Shown piece after piece: positions 27,046-36,213 of a stretch of 64,000 nucleotides of DNA. Source of the stretch: Agrobacterium rosae (GTDB taxonomy: Bacteria > Pseudomonadota > Alphaproteobacteria > Rhizobiales > Rhizobiaceae); contig NZ_NXEJ01000008.1 in assembly GCF_002915175.1 (NCBI RefSeq), positions 407,096-471,095 on the forward strand, given 5' to 3'. The notes under the pieces are model-generated. The model was not told where the DNA came from, made no database searches, and was given only the letters and a program-made list of their open reading frames with translations. A program made the translations under genes and the position numbers. The stretch's first letter is position 1, and every line of letters begins with the position of its first letter.

Positions 27046-27123
27046 AGTCGGGTCCTTTGGGAGGATGAGAATGCGCTGACCATAAACTGGACTTTCCGGA
27101 CGTTCTATGCCACATAATCCGCA

Positions 27124-28125
27124 ATGCTTGATCAAAAGTCCGAAAATCGATTATTGCCTGATCCTGATCTCATCAGTGAATTGCTGATGGGCATGCGTCT
27201 TGTCGGGCTGGACTACCGTCGAATAGAAGCGACAGCGCCGTTTGGTCTGGGTTTTGGCGAGGTCGAAGGACGCGCGCAGTTTCATTTCGTAGCGTGTGGC
27301 CCGGTCTATTTGCGATCACCTGCCGGAACACTCCATACCATGAATACGGGCGATGCTGTTCTGTTGCCGCGTGGTGGCGCGCATTCGCTTATCTCCAGTC
27401 CTGACATTCCCTGCAAGAACATCCGGTCGCTCGATGCTGCGCCGCTTTGCAACTCCGTCACTGATATCAAGGCTTGCAATCCAGATATACCCAACGAAAA
27501 ACGCGTTTTGATTTTCAGTGGCTGCATGGAGTTCGACCTGGGTGGGCTGCATCCTCTGGTCGGTTTGATGCCGGAGGTCATGTTCGTCGACACCCTCATA
27601 ACCCGTTACCCGGAACTATTGCCGATGCTGGAAGCGATGGAGCGGGAAACGAGACAGGAAAGAGCTGGTTTCGCAGGCATTCTTGCCCGACTGGCAGATG
27701 TGGTTGCCGCCTTTATCGTGCGGGCGTGGGTGGAATGCGGCTGCGGTGATTCCTCCGGCTGGATTGCAGCATTGCGTGATCCTCGTCTTGGCCGCGTTAT
27801 TTTGGCCATTCACAACAATCCCGGCCATGATTGGTCCCTTGCAGAACTCGCCAACCAGATGGGTGCGTCACGCTCCGTCTTTGCCGAACGGTTTCTGGAG
27901 GTCACCGGCATCACGCCGCTGCGCTATCTGACAGAATTGCGCATGCGCCTTGCTTCGCAATGGATCGGCAAGGAACATATGCCGATTGAAACCGCGGCCA
28001 TCAAACTCGGCTACGGATCCCAGGCCGCTTTCAGCCGCGCCTTCAAACGCATCATCGGGCACCCGCCGGGATCGCTCACAGCCCGAGGAAGCATGGACCG
28101 AATGGCCCGCGCTGACATCGGCTAA
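27124..28125 (+). CDS. AraC-family regulator with cupin sensor
   Basis: Transcription factor of 333 residues. The N-terminal cupin-like domain (about 20-200) is of the type found in many AraC regulators next to MFS pumps; GDAVLLPRGGAHSL is the cupin turn with its His. A C-terminal double helix-turn-helix (about 225-320) has the conserved KLGYGSQAAFSRAFKRIIG. It is divergent from the MFS gene and most likely controls it. A cluster of cysteines (Cys in IPCKNI, PLCNS, KACNP and SGCMEF) lies in the sensor domain and might serve redox or metal sensing, which is inference. Confidence 0.88.
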   Translation: MLDQKSENRLLPDPDLISELLMGMRLVGLDYRRIEATAPFGLGFGEVEGRAQFHFVACGPVYLRSPAGTLHTMNTGDAVLLPRGGAHSLISSPDIPCKNIRSLDAAPLCNSVTDIKACNPDIPNEKRVLIFSGCMEFDLGGLHPLVGLMPEVMFVDTLITRYPELLPMLEAMERETRQERAGFAGILARLADVVAAFIVRAWVECGCGDSSGWIAALRDPRLGRVILAIHNNPGHDWSLAELANQMGASRSVFAERFLEVTGITPLRYLTELRMRLASQWIGKEHMPIETAAIKLGYGSQAAFSRAFKRIIGHPPGSLTARGSMDRMARADIG

Positions 28126-28329
28126 CCTTCAATCGTGTTGGTTATCTGTGGTTCTCTGGAGCGGCAGTTCGTCCGATCTTATTCATGAAGGTAACACCGG
28201 TTTTGGTTGTGCAAGTATCGCAGGCTCCATATCTTGCCGCCAGCGGTCGTAAAAAACATGCGTCCAATTCGGGAGGTAAAGCGTTACCGTCTGTGCAGAT
28301 GGCAAACGCTGATTGAACAGGAGACATGG

Positions 28330-30471
28330 ATGTCAGGTGATAAGACGGTGAAGGACTGGCAGGGACTTGCCGAAAAAGAACTGAAACGTTCACCCGAAAG
28401 CCTGGTCTGGCATACGCCTGAAGGCATTGATGTAAAGCCGCTTTATACCGCCGATGATGTCAAAGACATTCCGCATCTCGACAGTTTGCCGGGTTTCAAA
28501 CCATTCATGCGTGGACCACGCGCCACGATGTATGCGGGCCGTCCGTGGACTATCCGCCAATATGCTGGTTTCTCCACGGCAGAAGAATCCAACGCGTTTT
28601 ACAAGCGGAATCTCGCCGCTGGCCAAAAAGGGCTTTCCGTCGCTTTCGATCTGGCCACCCACCGCGGTTACGACAGCGATCACGAACGCGTCGTTGGCGA
28701 TGTCGGAAAAGCGGGCGTCGCTATCGATAGCGTTGAAGATATGAAGGTGCTCTTCGACGGTATTCCGCTTAAGGACATGTCCGTTTCCATGACGATGAAC
28801 GGTGCCGTCATTCCTATTCTCGCCAGTTTCATTGTAGCCGGAGAGGAGCAAGGTTGCTCGAAAGCTGAACTTTCTGGCACCATCCAGAATGACATTCTCA
28901 AAGAGTTCATGGTGCGCAACACCTATATCTACCCTCCTGAACCTTCGATGCGCATCATTGCCGACATCATCGAATACACCGCCAAGGAAATGCCGCGCTT
29001 CAATTCGATTTCGATCTCCGGCTACCACATGCAGGAAGCGGGTGCGACGCTGGTACAGGAACTGGCCTTCACTCTGGCAGATGGCCGTGAATATGTTCGT
29101 GCAGCCCTGAAGAAGGGGCTGAATGTCGATGACTTCGCTGGCCGCCTCTCTTTCTTCTTCGCCATCGGCATGAATTTCTTTATGGAAGCGGCAAAACTGC
29201 GCGCCGCCCGTCTTTTATGGTCGCGCATCATGGAAGAATTTGAGCCGCAAAAAGCATCATCGATGATGTTGCGAACCCATTGCCAGACCTCCGGGGTGTC
29301 GTTGCAGGAGCAGGACCCGTATAACAACGTCATCCGTACCGCCTATGAGGCCCTGTCTGCTGCTCTCGGCGGCACGCAGTCGCTTCACACCAATGCGTTG
29401 GACGAAGCCATGGCTTTGCCAACGGATTTCTCTGCCCGCATCGCTCGCAACACCCAGCTCATTCTTCAGCACGAAACCGGTGTCACGAAGGTGGTCGATC
29501 CGCTGGCCGGCTCCTATTACGTAGAAAGCCTGACGAATGAACTGGCTGAAAAAGCCTGGGCGTTGATTGAGGAAGTCGAAGGGCTTGGCGGCATGACCAA
29601 GGCTGTCGATGACGGCTTGCCGAAAAGGCTGATAGAGGAGGCCGCGACTAGGCGACAGGCCGCCGTCGACCGCGGCGAGGAAATCATCGTTGGCGTCAAC
29701 AAATTCCGCCTGGAAAACGAAGACCCCATCGATATTCTCGACATCGATAACAGCGCAGTGCGTGCCGGGCAAATCAAGCGGCTTGAAACCGTGCGCCGCC
29801 AACGCGACCCGAAAGAAGTAGAAAATGCGCTTGCTGTTTTAACGGAAGTTGCCCGCAGTGGTAACGGCAATTTGCTGGAAGCGGCCGTCGAAGCAGCCCG
29901 CGCCCGGGCAACGGTGGGTGAGATTTCCGATGCGTTACGCGCTGTTTTCGGTGACCACACTGCGGTGCCGGAAGTTGTGCATGATGTCTATGGCGCCGCC
30001 TACGAGGACGACCCTGAATATGCAACCTTATGCACACGTCTTGGCGAGCTCTCTGCTGCTATTGGCACCCAACCGCGCATGCTGATCGCCAAATTGGGAC
30101 AGGATGGCCATGACCGCGGGGCGAAGATCATCGCCTCGGCCTTCGGCGATATCGGTTTCGATGTGGTGGCAGGCCCCCTGTTCCAAACGCCGGAAGAGGC
30201 GGCAGCCCTCGCCATTGAAAACAAGGTCCATGTCGTGGGCATGTCGTCACTGGCAGCTGGCCACAAAACGCTCGCCCCGCAACTGGTACAGGCGCTGAAG
30301 GCCAAGGGTGCGGAAAATGTCATCGTCATCGTTGGCGGCGTGGTGCCGAGACAGGACTATCAGTTTCTGCTCGACAATGGCGTCGCCGCCGTCTTCGGGC
30401 CAGGCACCAATGTGCTGGAAGCCGCCCGTGCCGTCATCGATCTGATGCAGGGAAGACTAAGGAACGTTTGA
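28330..30471 (+). CDS. scpA: Methylmalonyl-CoA mutase, cobalamin-dependent
   Basis: Interconverts (R)-methylmalonyl-CoA and succinyl-CoA with adenosylcobalamin, linking propionyl-CoA, branched-chain amino acid and odd-chain fatty acid breakdown to the TCA cycle. The product has 713 residues. The substrate-binding barrel covers about 1-520 ([18 protein letters not shown], and [15 protein letters not shown]), with a B12-binding domain at about 580-713. The latter carries the base-off motif DGHDRG in [12 protein letters not shown] and the nucleotide-loop GGVVPRQDY. The start at 28330 follows CAGGAGA; a longer frame to 28207 lacks family sequence. No cobalamin riboswitch is seen in 28126-28329. 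The gene stands alone; meaB and the propionyl-CoA carboxylase genes are not in the window. Confidence 0.96.
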   Translation: MSGDKTVKDWQGLAEKELKRSPESLVWHTPEGIDVKPLYTADDVKDIPHLDSLPGFKPFMRGPRATMYAGRPWTIRQYAGFSTAEESNAFYKRNLAAGQKGLSVAFDLATHRGYDSDHERVVGDVGKAGVAIDSVEDMKVLFDGIPLKDMSVSMTMNGAVIPILASFIVAGEEQGCSKAELSGTIQNDILKEFMVRNTYIYPPEPSMRIIADIIEYTAKEMPRFNSISISGYHMQEAGATLVQELAFTLADGREYVRAALKKGLNVDDFAGRLSFFFAIGMNFFMEAAKLRAARLLWSRIMEEFEPQKASSMMLRTHCQTSGVSLQEQDPYNNVIRTAYEALSAALGGTQSLHTNALDEAMALPTDFSARIARNTQLILQHETGVTKVVDPLAGSYYVESLTNELAEKAWALIEEVEGLGGMTKAVDDGLPKRLIEEAATRRQAAVDRGEEIIVGVNKFRLENEDPIDILDIDNSAVRAGQIKRLETVRRQRDPKEVENALAVLTEVARSGNGNLLEAAVEAARARATVGEISDALRAVFGDHTAVPEVVHDVYGAAYEDDPEYATLCTRLGELSAAIGTQPRMLIAKLGQDGHDRGAKIIASAFGDIGFDVVAGPLFQTPEEAAALAIENKVHVVGMSSLAAGHKTLAPQLVQALKAKGAENVIVIVGGVVPRQDYQFLLDNGVAAVFGPGTNVLEAARAVIDLMQGRLRNV

Positions 30472-30481
30472 CGTTTCAAAG

Positions 30482-30507
30482 CTTGGCGACCTTTCGAGGT
30501 TGCCAAG
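30482..30507. terminator. Bidirectional hairpin between convergent genes
   Basis: CTTGGCGACCT (30482-30492) pairs with AGGTTGCCAAG (30497-30507), one G-U pair, capped by a UUCG tetraloop. It lies between the mutase stop and the end of the minus-strand operon. There is no strong T-run on either side. Confidence 0.65.
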
Positions 30508-30537
30508 TCCGCTTATTCAATACTTCAGCACGGCGTC

Positions 30538-31614
30538 TCAACCAAACACATGCGCCGCCTCTGGATCGAACGCGATATGCACGTTCTCCCCGCGACTGAG
30601 GCCTGAGATGGCTTCATGCCCGAATGGCAGACGGACGGAGAGCGGCTCGCGGTTGGACAGCTCCGTGGAAACATGGATGTTGTTGCCGAGAAAGGTGATG
30701 TCGTTCACGGTTACGAGGAAGCTGTTTTCGGTCTGTATACGAGATAGACGCACGCGTTCGGGGCGCAGCATAAGAGCCGCCTTTGCGCCCGGCTTTACAT
30801 CTCCATGAACCGGGATCTGGCTGACGATGGCTTGGCTGCCAAGCGCTACCGTTGCATGGCCCGATGACGTGGAAACAAGATCGCAGGAGAGGAAATTGCT
30901 GTCTCCGATGAATTCCGCGACGAAACGTGTGCGTGGATCGGCGTAGAGTTCGGGGCCGGTGCCGATCTGGTCGATCACACCTTTCGAGAACACGGCAATA
31001 CGGTCGGATAGCCGTAGCGCTTCTTCCTGATCATGGGTGACATAGAGTATCGTGACTTCCGTTTGCTGATGGATGCGACGAATTTCGTGCTGAATTTCCT
31101 CGCGCAGCTTTTTATCGAGCGCCGACAAAGGTTCATCCATCAACAGAATTGGCGGATCGTAGGCAAGAGCCCGAGCAAGCGCCACGCGTTGCTGCTGCCC
31201 CCCTGACATTTGCGCGGGTTTGCGGTTCTCAAAGCCTTCCAGCCGCACCAACCGCAGCATTTCCTTGACTTTGGCGTCTATCGTTGCCTTCGGCAGACGG
31301 CGAACTTTCAAGGGAAAAGCGATGTTCTCGCCGACCGACAGATGCGGAAACAGCGTGTATCGCTGAAACACCATGCCGATGTTACGCTTGTGCGAGGGGG
31401 TGGACAGAATGGACTTTCCGTCCAGCAAGATGTCACCCGCAGTCGGGTCTTCGAACCCTGCCACGATATAGAGCGTCGTGCTTTTGCCCGAGCCGGATGG
31501 TCCGAGGAATGTCAGAAACTCACCGCGCTCCACCTGCAAATCGACGTTCTGAACAGCCACAACCGGGCCATACTGCTTTTTGATGCCTTTGATCTCGAGG
31601 AACGGTTTCGTCAT
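30538..31614 (-). CDS. Polyamine-type ABC transporter ATPase (PotA type)
   Basis: Cytoplasmic ATPase of 358 residues. Walker A GPSGSGKSTTLY (about 40), signature MSGGQQQRVALARAL, Walker B LLMDEPLSALD, H-loop YVTHDQEEAL, and a C-terminal TOBE domain (about 280-358, LMLRPERVRLS). Last gene of the long minus-strand operon; its ATG overlaps the stop of the PotC-type permease by 4 bases (ATGA). The PotABCD family moves spermidine, putrescine and many other amines and organic acids. Because the operon carries a monooxygenase pathway and not polyamine genes, the substrate is probably the compound that the pathway breaks down. Confidence 0.93.
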   Translation of the reverse strand: MTKPFLEIKGIKKQYGPVVAVQNVDLQVERGEFLTFLGPSGSGKSTTLYIVAGFEDPTAGDILLDGKSILSTPSHKRNIGMVFQRYTLFPHLSVGENIAFPLKVRRLPKATIDAKVKEMLRLVRLEGFENRKPAQMSGGQQQRVALARALAYDPPILLMDEPLSALDKKLREEIQHEIRRIHQQTEVTILYVTHDQEEALRLSDRIAVFSKGVIDQIGTGPELYADPRTRFVAEFIGDSNFLSCDLVSTSSGHATVALGSQAIVSQIPVHGDVKPGAKAALMLRPERVRLSRIQTENSFLVTVNDITFLGNNIHVSTELSNREPLSVRLPFGHEAISGLSRGENVHIAFDPEAAHVFG

Positions 31615-32411
31615 GATTTCAGTCCCTTGCGCACGAGCGCAAACAGCGCCATCAAAATTACGGTCAGCAGAATGAGGAGTGTGGAGGCCGCAGCGACGAC
31701 AGGTGTCAGGTCCTGCCGCAATGTGGACCAGACCTTTACCGGCAGGGTCTGGAGAGTCGGGCTGGACATGAAGATCGCCACCACCACCTCATCCCACGAG
31801 GTCAGAAACGAAAAGATCGCTGCGGAAAACAGGCCATGGCTAATGGCTGGCAATGTAACCCTGATCTTGGCCTCCAACGGCGAAGCGCCACACAATACCG
31901 CGGCATCCTCGATAGACTTGTCGAACCCTTCAAGGGCCTTCGTAATCGACAGGATAGAGAATGGCAGTGCCAGTACCAGATGCGAAATGAGGAAACCCAG
32001 CATCGTGCCGTTGAGGCCGATCTGCAAGAAAAACGCATAGAGACCGACGGCAAGCACCACGACCGGCAGGATCATCGGCGTCATGAACAGCGCTCTCAGC
32101 GCCTCTCGAAACATGAACTTTCCGCGCACGAGGCCAAAAGATGTGACGAGGCCGAGCAGCACCGACAGGACGGTGACGATGGCGGCAATCTTGAAGCTCG
32201 TCCACGCCGACTCGAGCCAGCGAGGATCGGCAAAGAAATCGGCGTACCATTTCAACGTCCAGCCCGGCGGCGGAAAGATCAGCCATTGCGAGGAGCCGAA
32301 TGACAAGGCGGCAATGAACAGGATAGGCAACAGCAGGAATGCCGCCGTCAGCAGAGTGATGCCGAGCAGCGCATATTTCCACCAGCCGAGGCGTGAGAAA
32401 TTCAGAAGCAT
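31611..32411 (-). CDS. Polyamine-type ABC transporter permease (PotC type)
   Basis: Inner-membrane permease of 266 residues with six predicted helices; the first is ALLGITLLTAAFLLLPILFIAALSF. The EAA loop appears as SIEDAAVLCGASPLEA near residue 170. The frame continues upstream to 32705, but the true start is the ATG at 32409-32411, which shares a base with the stop of the PotB-type gene (TGATG) and gives the normal family length. It pairs with the permease just upstream. Confidence 0.92.
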   Translation of the reverse strand: MLLNFSRLGWWKYALLGITLLTAAFLLLPILFIAALSFGSSQWLIFPPPGWTLKWYADFFADPRWLESAWTSFKIAAIVTVLSVLLGLVTSFGLVRGKFMFREALRALFMTPMILPVVVLAVGLYAFFLQIGLNGTMLGFLISHLVLALPFSILSITKALEGFDKSIEDAAVLCGASPLEAKIRVTLPAISHGLFSAAIFSFLTSWDEVVVAIFMSSPTLQTLPVKVWSTLRQDLTPVVAAASTLLILLTVILMALFALVRKGLKS

Positions 32412-33253
32412 CAGCGATCTCCCAAACGTTGATCGCCGAAGAAACGAAGCTGCACGGCATAAAGCGCCAGCGTAACGACCAGCAACACCAAGGCGGCCGC
32501 GCCACCCATGCCCCAATTGACCAGCGATTGGACGAATTGCGCGATGAGTTCTGCGAGCATCATGTTGGACGTGCCGCCGAGCAGAGCGGGCGTGACGAAA
32601 TATCCAAGCGACATGACGAAGACCATCAGGGCACCTGCGGCCATGCCGGGAATGGAAAGCGGCAAAAGCACCCGCATCAAAGCCTGGCCTCGATTTGCGC
32701 CGCAAAGCGCCGCCGCCTGCAAGATGGCAGGGTCGATCTTGCGGATGACCCCGTAAAGCGGAAGGATGATGAAGGGCAGCATGATATAAGTCATGCCGAT
32801 GGTGACGCCGACCAGATTATTGACCAGAGCCAGAGGCTTGTCGATCAGCCCCATGCCGATCAGAATCTTGTTGACGAGGCCGGTGCGTTGCAAAAGCACC
32901 ATCCATGCATAGGTACGTGCCAGCAAGTTCGTCCACATCGACAAAAGCAGAATTGCGAAGATGACGGAGGCAAGCCTGCCGGGCATGATTGCCAGCGCCC
33001 ACGCCACCGGAAAGCCGATGAGCAGCGAGATGACCGTGACCACCGCTGACACCAGGAAGGTGTTGAAAAATATTTTCAGATAGGTCGATGATCCCAGCAG
33101 AGCGACATAATTCGAAAGCCCAAGTTGCGGCTCCGTCACGCTACGCATCAACAACGCCACCACCGGCACGACGAAAAATAACGTCAGGAAGACCAGCGCT
33201 GGCAGTGTCCACCGCATACCGCTCGGCCTCTTATATTGCGCTGTCGTATCCAT
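32411..33253 (-). CDS. Polyamine-type ABC transporter permease (PotB type)
   Basis: Inner-membrane permease of 280 residues with six predicted helices, the first TLPALVFLTLFFVVPVVALLM. The coupling loop is KIDPAILQAAALCGANRGQA near residue 180. It starts with ATG at 33251-33253 after AAAGG. A 10-base hairpin (33297-33325) separates it from the binding-protein gene upstream, as in the sugar operon at 15727-19969. Its stop overlaps the start of the PotC-type gene. Confidence 0.92.
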   Translation of the reverse strand: MDTTAQYKRPSGMRWTLPALVFLTLFFVVPVVALLMRSVTEPQLGLSNYVALLGSSTYLKIFFNTFLVSAVVTVISLLIGFPVAWALAIMPGRLASVIFAILLLSMWTNLLARTYAWMVLLQRTGLVNKILIGMGLIDKPLALVNNLVGVTIGMTYIMLPFIILPLYGVIRKIDPAILQAAALCGANRGQALMRVLLPLSIPGMAAGALMVFVMSLGYFVTPALLGGTSNMMLAELIAQFVQSLVNWGMGGAAALVLLVVTLALYAVQLRFFGDQRLGDR

Positions 33254-33296
33254 GTTGAAGCCTTTGTCGGTGATGGCATCAAAATCCCCGTTGCGG

Positions 33297-33325
33297 GCTG
33301 TAGCCGCCGATTAGACGGCTACAGC
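33297..33325 (-). other. Intra-operon hairpin after the binding-protein gene
   Basis: GCTGTAGCCG (33297-33306) pairs perfectly with CGGCTACAGC (33316-33325) around a 9-base loop, without a T-run. It lies 17 bases after the binding-protein stop, the same arrangement as at 18625-18651. Confidence 0.6.
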
Positions 33326-33342
33326 ATGTCACAAGGTTCAGC

Positions 33343-34353
33343 TTACTTGGCCTGCCATGCGTACCAGCGCTCGCCAATGGCATCGCGGTTGTCAGCCCAG
33401 TAGTTCATGTCGGCATTGACCTGGCTTGCGGTCTGCTGGTCAGGCAAGGTCTTGGCGACCTCAGCATCCATCAGCTTGGCGGATTCTATGTTGACAGGAG
33501 CGTAACCCGTGGCCTTGGCCATATCGGCCTGCGCCTGCGCCGACGTTGCCAATGCAATAAACTGCATGGCCGCTTCCTTGTTCTTTGCGCCCTTTGGAAC
33601 CACCAGAGAGTCAGCCGCGGTAATGTTCTGCTCCCAGGATGTCTCGGCATTGACGCCACTGCTCTTGAGCGCGGTCATACGACCATTCCAGACGCTGCCG
33701 AACGGTGCTTCGGCGGAGGCAAGAAGCTGCTGGGACTGCGCGCCGCCGGACCACCAGACAATATCGGACTTGATGGTATCGAGCTTTTTGAAGGCGCGGT
33801 CGAGATCCAGCGGATAAAGTTTGTCGGCGGAAACGCCATCGGCCAGCAAGGCTGCTTCGATGACGCCGGGTGCCGACCACTTATAGAATGTGCGCTTACC
33901 GGGAAACTTTGCCGTGTCGAAAAGATCCGACCAAGACTTCGGGCAGGCCTCGACTGCATCGGCGTTGCAGCCGATGACAAAGGAATAATAGAAGCTGCCG
34001 ACGGAATAATCCGTGACGAAGCGTGGGTCGAGCTTCGATTTGTCGATGACCGAGAAATCCAGCTTTTCGAGCATCCCGCCCTTTCCGGCCTGGGCTGCAT
34101 AGTCACCCTCGACATCGACCACATCCCAGGTCACGCCCTTGGCTTCCACCATGGCTTTGATCTTGCCGTAGTCGGTCGGCCCGTCCTGCAGTACCTTGAT
34201 GCCGGTTTTTTCTGTGAATTTATCGGCCCATGCGGCCTTCTGCGCGTCCTGCGTCGTTCCACCCCAGCTCGAAAAGACGATATCGGCAGCAAAAACCGGT
34301 GCCGATGCCGACAATGTTGCGGCAAAAGCTGCCAATGCAAAAGTGATTTTCAT
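33343..34353 (-). CDS. Polyamine-type ABC transporter substrate-binding protein (PotD type)
   Basis: Periplasmic binding protein of 336 residues. A Sec signal peptide (MKITFALAAFAATLSASAPVFA) precedes the mature start DIVFSSWGGTTQ. The family pattern continues with WDVVDVEGDY and VWWSGGAQS, aromatic residues that in PotD/PotF relatives line the ligand pocket. Two cysteines near residue 137 and 145 (GCNADAVEACPK) could pair. AGGAG precedes the ATG well. It stands between the enzyme genes and the permeases in one operon. The ligand is unknown; polyamine is only the family label. Confidence 0.9.
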   Translation of the reverse strand: MKITFALAAFAATLSASAPVFAADIVFSSWGGTTQDAQKAAWADKFTEKTGIKVLQDGPTDYGKIKAMVEAKGVTWDVVDVEGDYAAQAGKGGMLEKLDFSVIDKSKLDPRFVTDYSVGSFYYSFVIGCNADAVEACPKSWSDLFDTAKFPGKRTFYKWSAPGVIEAALLADGVSADKLYPLDLDRAFKKLDTIKSDIVWWSGGAQSQQLLASAEAPFGSVWNGRMTALKSSGVNAETSWEQNITAADSLVVPKGAKNKEAAMQFIALATSAQAQADMAKATGYAPVNIESAKLMDAEVAKTLPDQQTASQVNADMNYWADNRDAIGERWYAWQAK

Positions 34354-34408
34354 GTTCCCGTACTCCTGTTTTATTAGAGCTTTTTATGCGTATGCTTATT
34401 ATTATGCG

Positions 34409-34750
34409 TCATGCCTTGGGCGCGCTTCCTCCCAGTGGAGAAAAGCGAGCCGGTTTCATGATCTTGTTTTCGGCGACCTCTATCAGGTCGCGAATTTTAG
34501 GGAGAAATGCCTGCCATGCAGGGTCCGCCATCAGGGCTGCACGGCGCTTTTCTCGGTCATCAAGACTGGTGAAACCCCAAATGTGAACGATCTCGTTGAT
34601 GGTGCCGATTTCGCTGAAAAAATAGCCGACCAGCTCACCCAGATGCGATTTCTGGATATCGATGCCCTCCTTCTCTACCACGTCGAGATAGGCCGGAATG
34701 GCTCCGTTCTTCAGTCGATAGGTGCGGATTTCATAAAACATCGCCATCAC
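34409..34750 (-). CDS. NIPSNAP-family protein
   Basis: Small soluble protein of 113 residues with the NIPSNAP ferredoxin-like fold signature: FYEIRTYRLKNGAIPAYLDV at the start, then a central GTINEIVHIWGFTSLDDRE and WQAFLPKIRDLIE. NIPSNAP proteins have no settled biochemical role; in bacteria they often sit in catabolic operons and resemble dimeric alpha/beta-barrel monooxygenase or isomerase folds. Its ATG overlaps the aldehyde dehydrogenase stop by 4 bases. It may act on an intermediate of the pathway; this is inference. Confidence 0.85.
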   Translation of the reverse strand: MMAMFYEIRTYRLKNGAIPAYLDVVEKEGIDIQKSHLGELVGYFFSEIGTINEIVHIWGFTSLDDREKRRAALMADPAWQAFLPKIRDLIEVAENKIMKPARFSPLGGSAPKA

Positions 34751-36210
34751 CGCATCACGAAGGGATCAGGGATGGGATCGTCAGACGTGCGCAGCCAGAT
34801 GGTTTTGGTGCGCGTATAATCCATCACCGCTGCCATGCCGCCTTCACGTCCATGGCCGGACATGCCGAAGCCGCCGAAAGGCGCGATGGGGGAAACGGCG
34901 CGGTAGGTATTAACCCAGACGACGCCTGCCCGGATGCCCTTCATCAGGCGATGCGCACACGTGAGGTTCTGCGTGAAAATGCCGGAGGCGAGGCCAAACA
35001 GCGTATCGTTGGCGAGGCGCAATGCCTCCTCTTCCGTTTCGAAAGACACTACAGACAGCACGGGACCGAAAAACTCATGGACCAACGAAGGAGAAGCAAC
35101 GCCGTCGCAATCCAAGATCGTCGGCTGGTAATAGAACCCCTCGCCTTCGATGGCCTTGCCACCGGTGACGAGTGTGGCACCCGCATCGATGGAGCGCCCA
35201 ACAAGATCGATAATACCTTCATGCTGACGACTGGTTGCTAGCGGACCGACCTCGGTTGCCATATCCAGCGGCGCGCCGATACGGATCGCCTCTGCCTTCG
35301 CTTTCAACAACGCAACGAACTGGTCCTTGACGCTTTTCTCCACGATAAGCCGCGAACCGGCAACGCAACTCTGGCCGGTGGCTGCAAAAATGCCTGCTAC
35401 CTGAGCGTTGGCGGCACTTTCCAGATCGGCATCGGCAAAGACAATGAAGGGTGACTTGCCGCCCAGCTCCAGCGATGTGGATGCAAGGTTTTCCGCCGAA
35501 TTGCGCACCACATGGCGTGCCGTTTCCGGGCCGCCGGTAAAGGCCACATGCGCCACTTTCGGATGCCGCCCCAATGCCGAACCGCAAGAGGGACCGAAGC
35601 CGGTCAGGATATTGACGACACCTGGCGGGAAGCCTGCCTCATGAATGAGCCGGGCCAGTTCCAGAAGCGGTGCGGGGCCATCTTCCGATGCCTTGACCAC
35701 CATTGTGCAACCAGCCGCCAGTGCAGGTCCGATCTTGACTGCAGACAGAAACAGCTGGCTGTTCCATGGCACGACCATGGCAACGACGCCGACCGGTTCA
35801 CGCCGCAGCCAGACATCCATATCTGGCTTGTCGATGGGCAGGTACGAACCTTCGATCTTGTCGGCGAGGCCCGCATAGTAGCGGTAATAATCAGCCACGT
35901 AAGCGATCTGGGCCGAGGTCTCGCGGATGATTTTTCCGGTATCGCGGGTTTCGAGTTCGGCAAGTTTCTGCGCATTCGCGGCGACCAGATCAGCCAGTCT
36001 ATACAGCAGCTTGCCGCGCTGGGTGGCGGTCAATCTGGACCATGGGCCTTCGTAAAGGGCGGCGTGGGCGGCAGAAACAGCGCGATCGACATCACCTTCA
36101 CGCGCTTCCGGCATGGTCGCCCACACCTGCCCGGTCGCCGGATCGAGGCTGTCGAAGCGTGCTTCCCCATCCAGAAACTGTCCGTCGATGTAGTGCTGGA
36201 AGTGCTGCAT
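34747..36210 (-). CDS. Aldehyde dehydrogenase, NAD(P)-dependent
   Basis: Oxidises an aldehyde to the acid; 487 residues, the normal family length. The conserved VVPWNSQLF is near residue 145, with the catalytic Glu in LELGGKSPF near 255 and the nucleophile Cys in GQSCVAGSRL near 288. EFFGPVLSV and the C-terminal FGGFGMSGHGREGG are also present. AGGAG precedes the ATG at a good distance. It is 3 bases downstream of the luciferase-like gene. Probable role: oxidation of an aldehyde released by the monooxygenase or hydrolase of the same operon. The substrate is unknown. Confidence 0.94.
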   Translation of the reverse strand: MQHFQHYIDGQFLDGEARFDSLDPATGQVWATMPEAREGDVDRAVSAAHAALYEGPWSRLTATQRGKLLYRLADLVAANAQKLAELETRDTGKIIRETSAQIAYVADYYRYYAGLADKIEGSYLPIDKPDMDVWLRREPVGVVAMVVPWNSQLFLSAVKIGPALAAGCTMVVKASEDGPAPLLELARLIHEAGFPPGVVNILTGFGPSCGSALGRHPKVAHVAFTGGPETARHVVRNSAENLASTSLELGGKSPFIVFADADLESAANAQVAGIFAATGQSCVAGSRLIVEKSVKDQFVALLKAKAEAIRIGAPLDMATEVGPLATSRQHEGIIDLVGRSIDAGATLVTGGKAIEGEGFYYQPTILDCDGVASPSLVHEFFGPVLSVVSFETEEEALRLANDTLFGLASGIFTQNLTCAHRLMKGIRAGVVWVNTYRAVSPIAPFGGFGMSGHGREGGMAAVMDYTRTKTIWLRTSDDPIPDPFVMR

Positions 36211-36213
36211 GAT

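Noticed and set aside
28126..28329. Cobalamin riboswitch before methylmalonyl-CoA mutase
   Set aside because: No B12-box-like conserved core was found in the leader; only an ordinary ribosome binding site.
30538..34353. Spermidine/putrescine importer as a firm substrate call
   Set aside because: PotABCD-type systems carry many substrates and no polyamine enzyme is in the operon, so only the family name is kept.
34354..34408. Repeated ACGCATAA (minus strand) before the PotD-type gene as an operator
   Set aside because: Short direct repeats in an AT-rich gap, not matching the GntR-type palindrome; too weak to report as a site.
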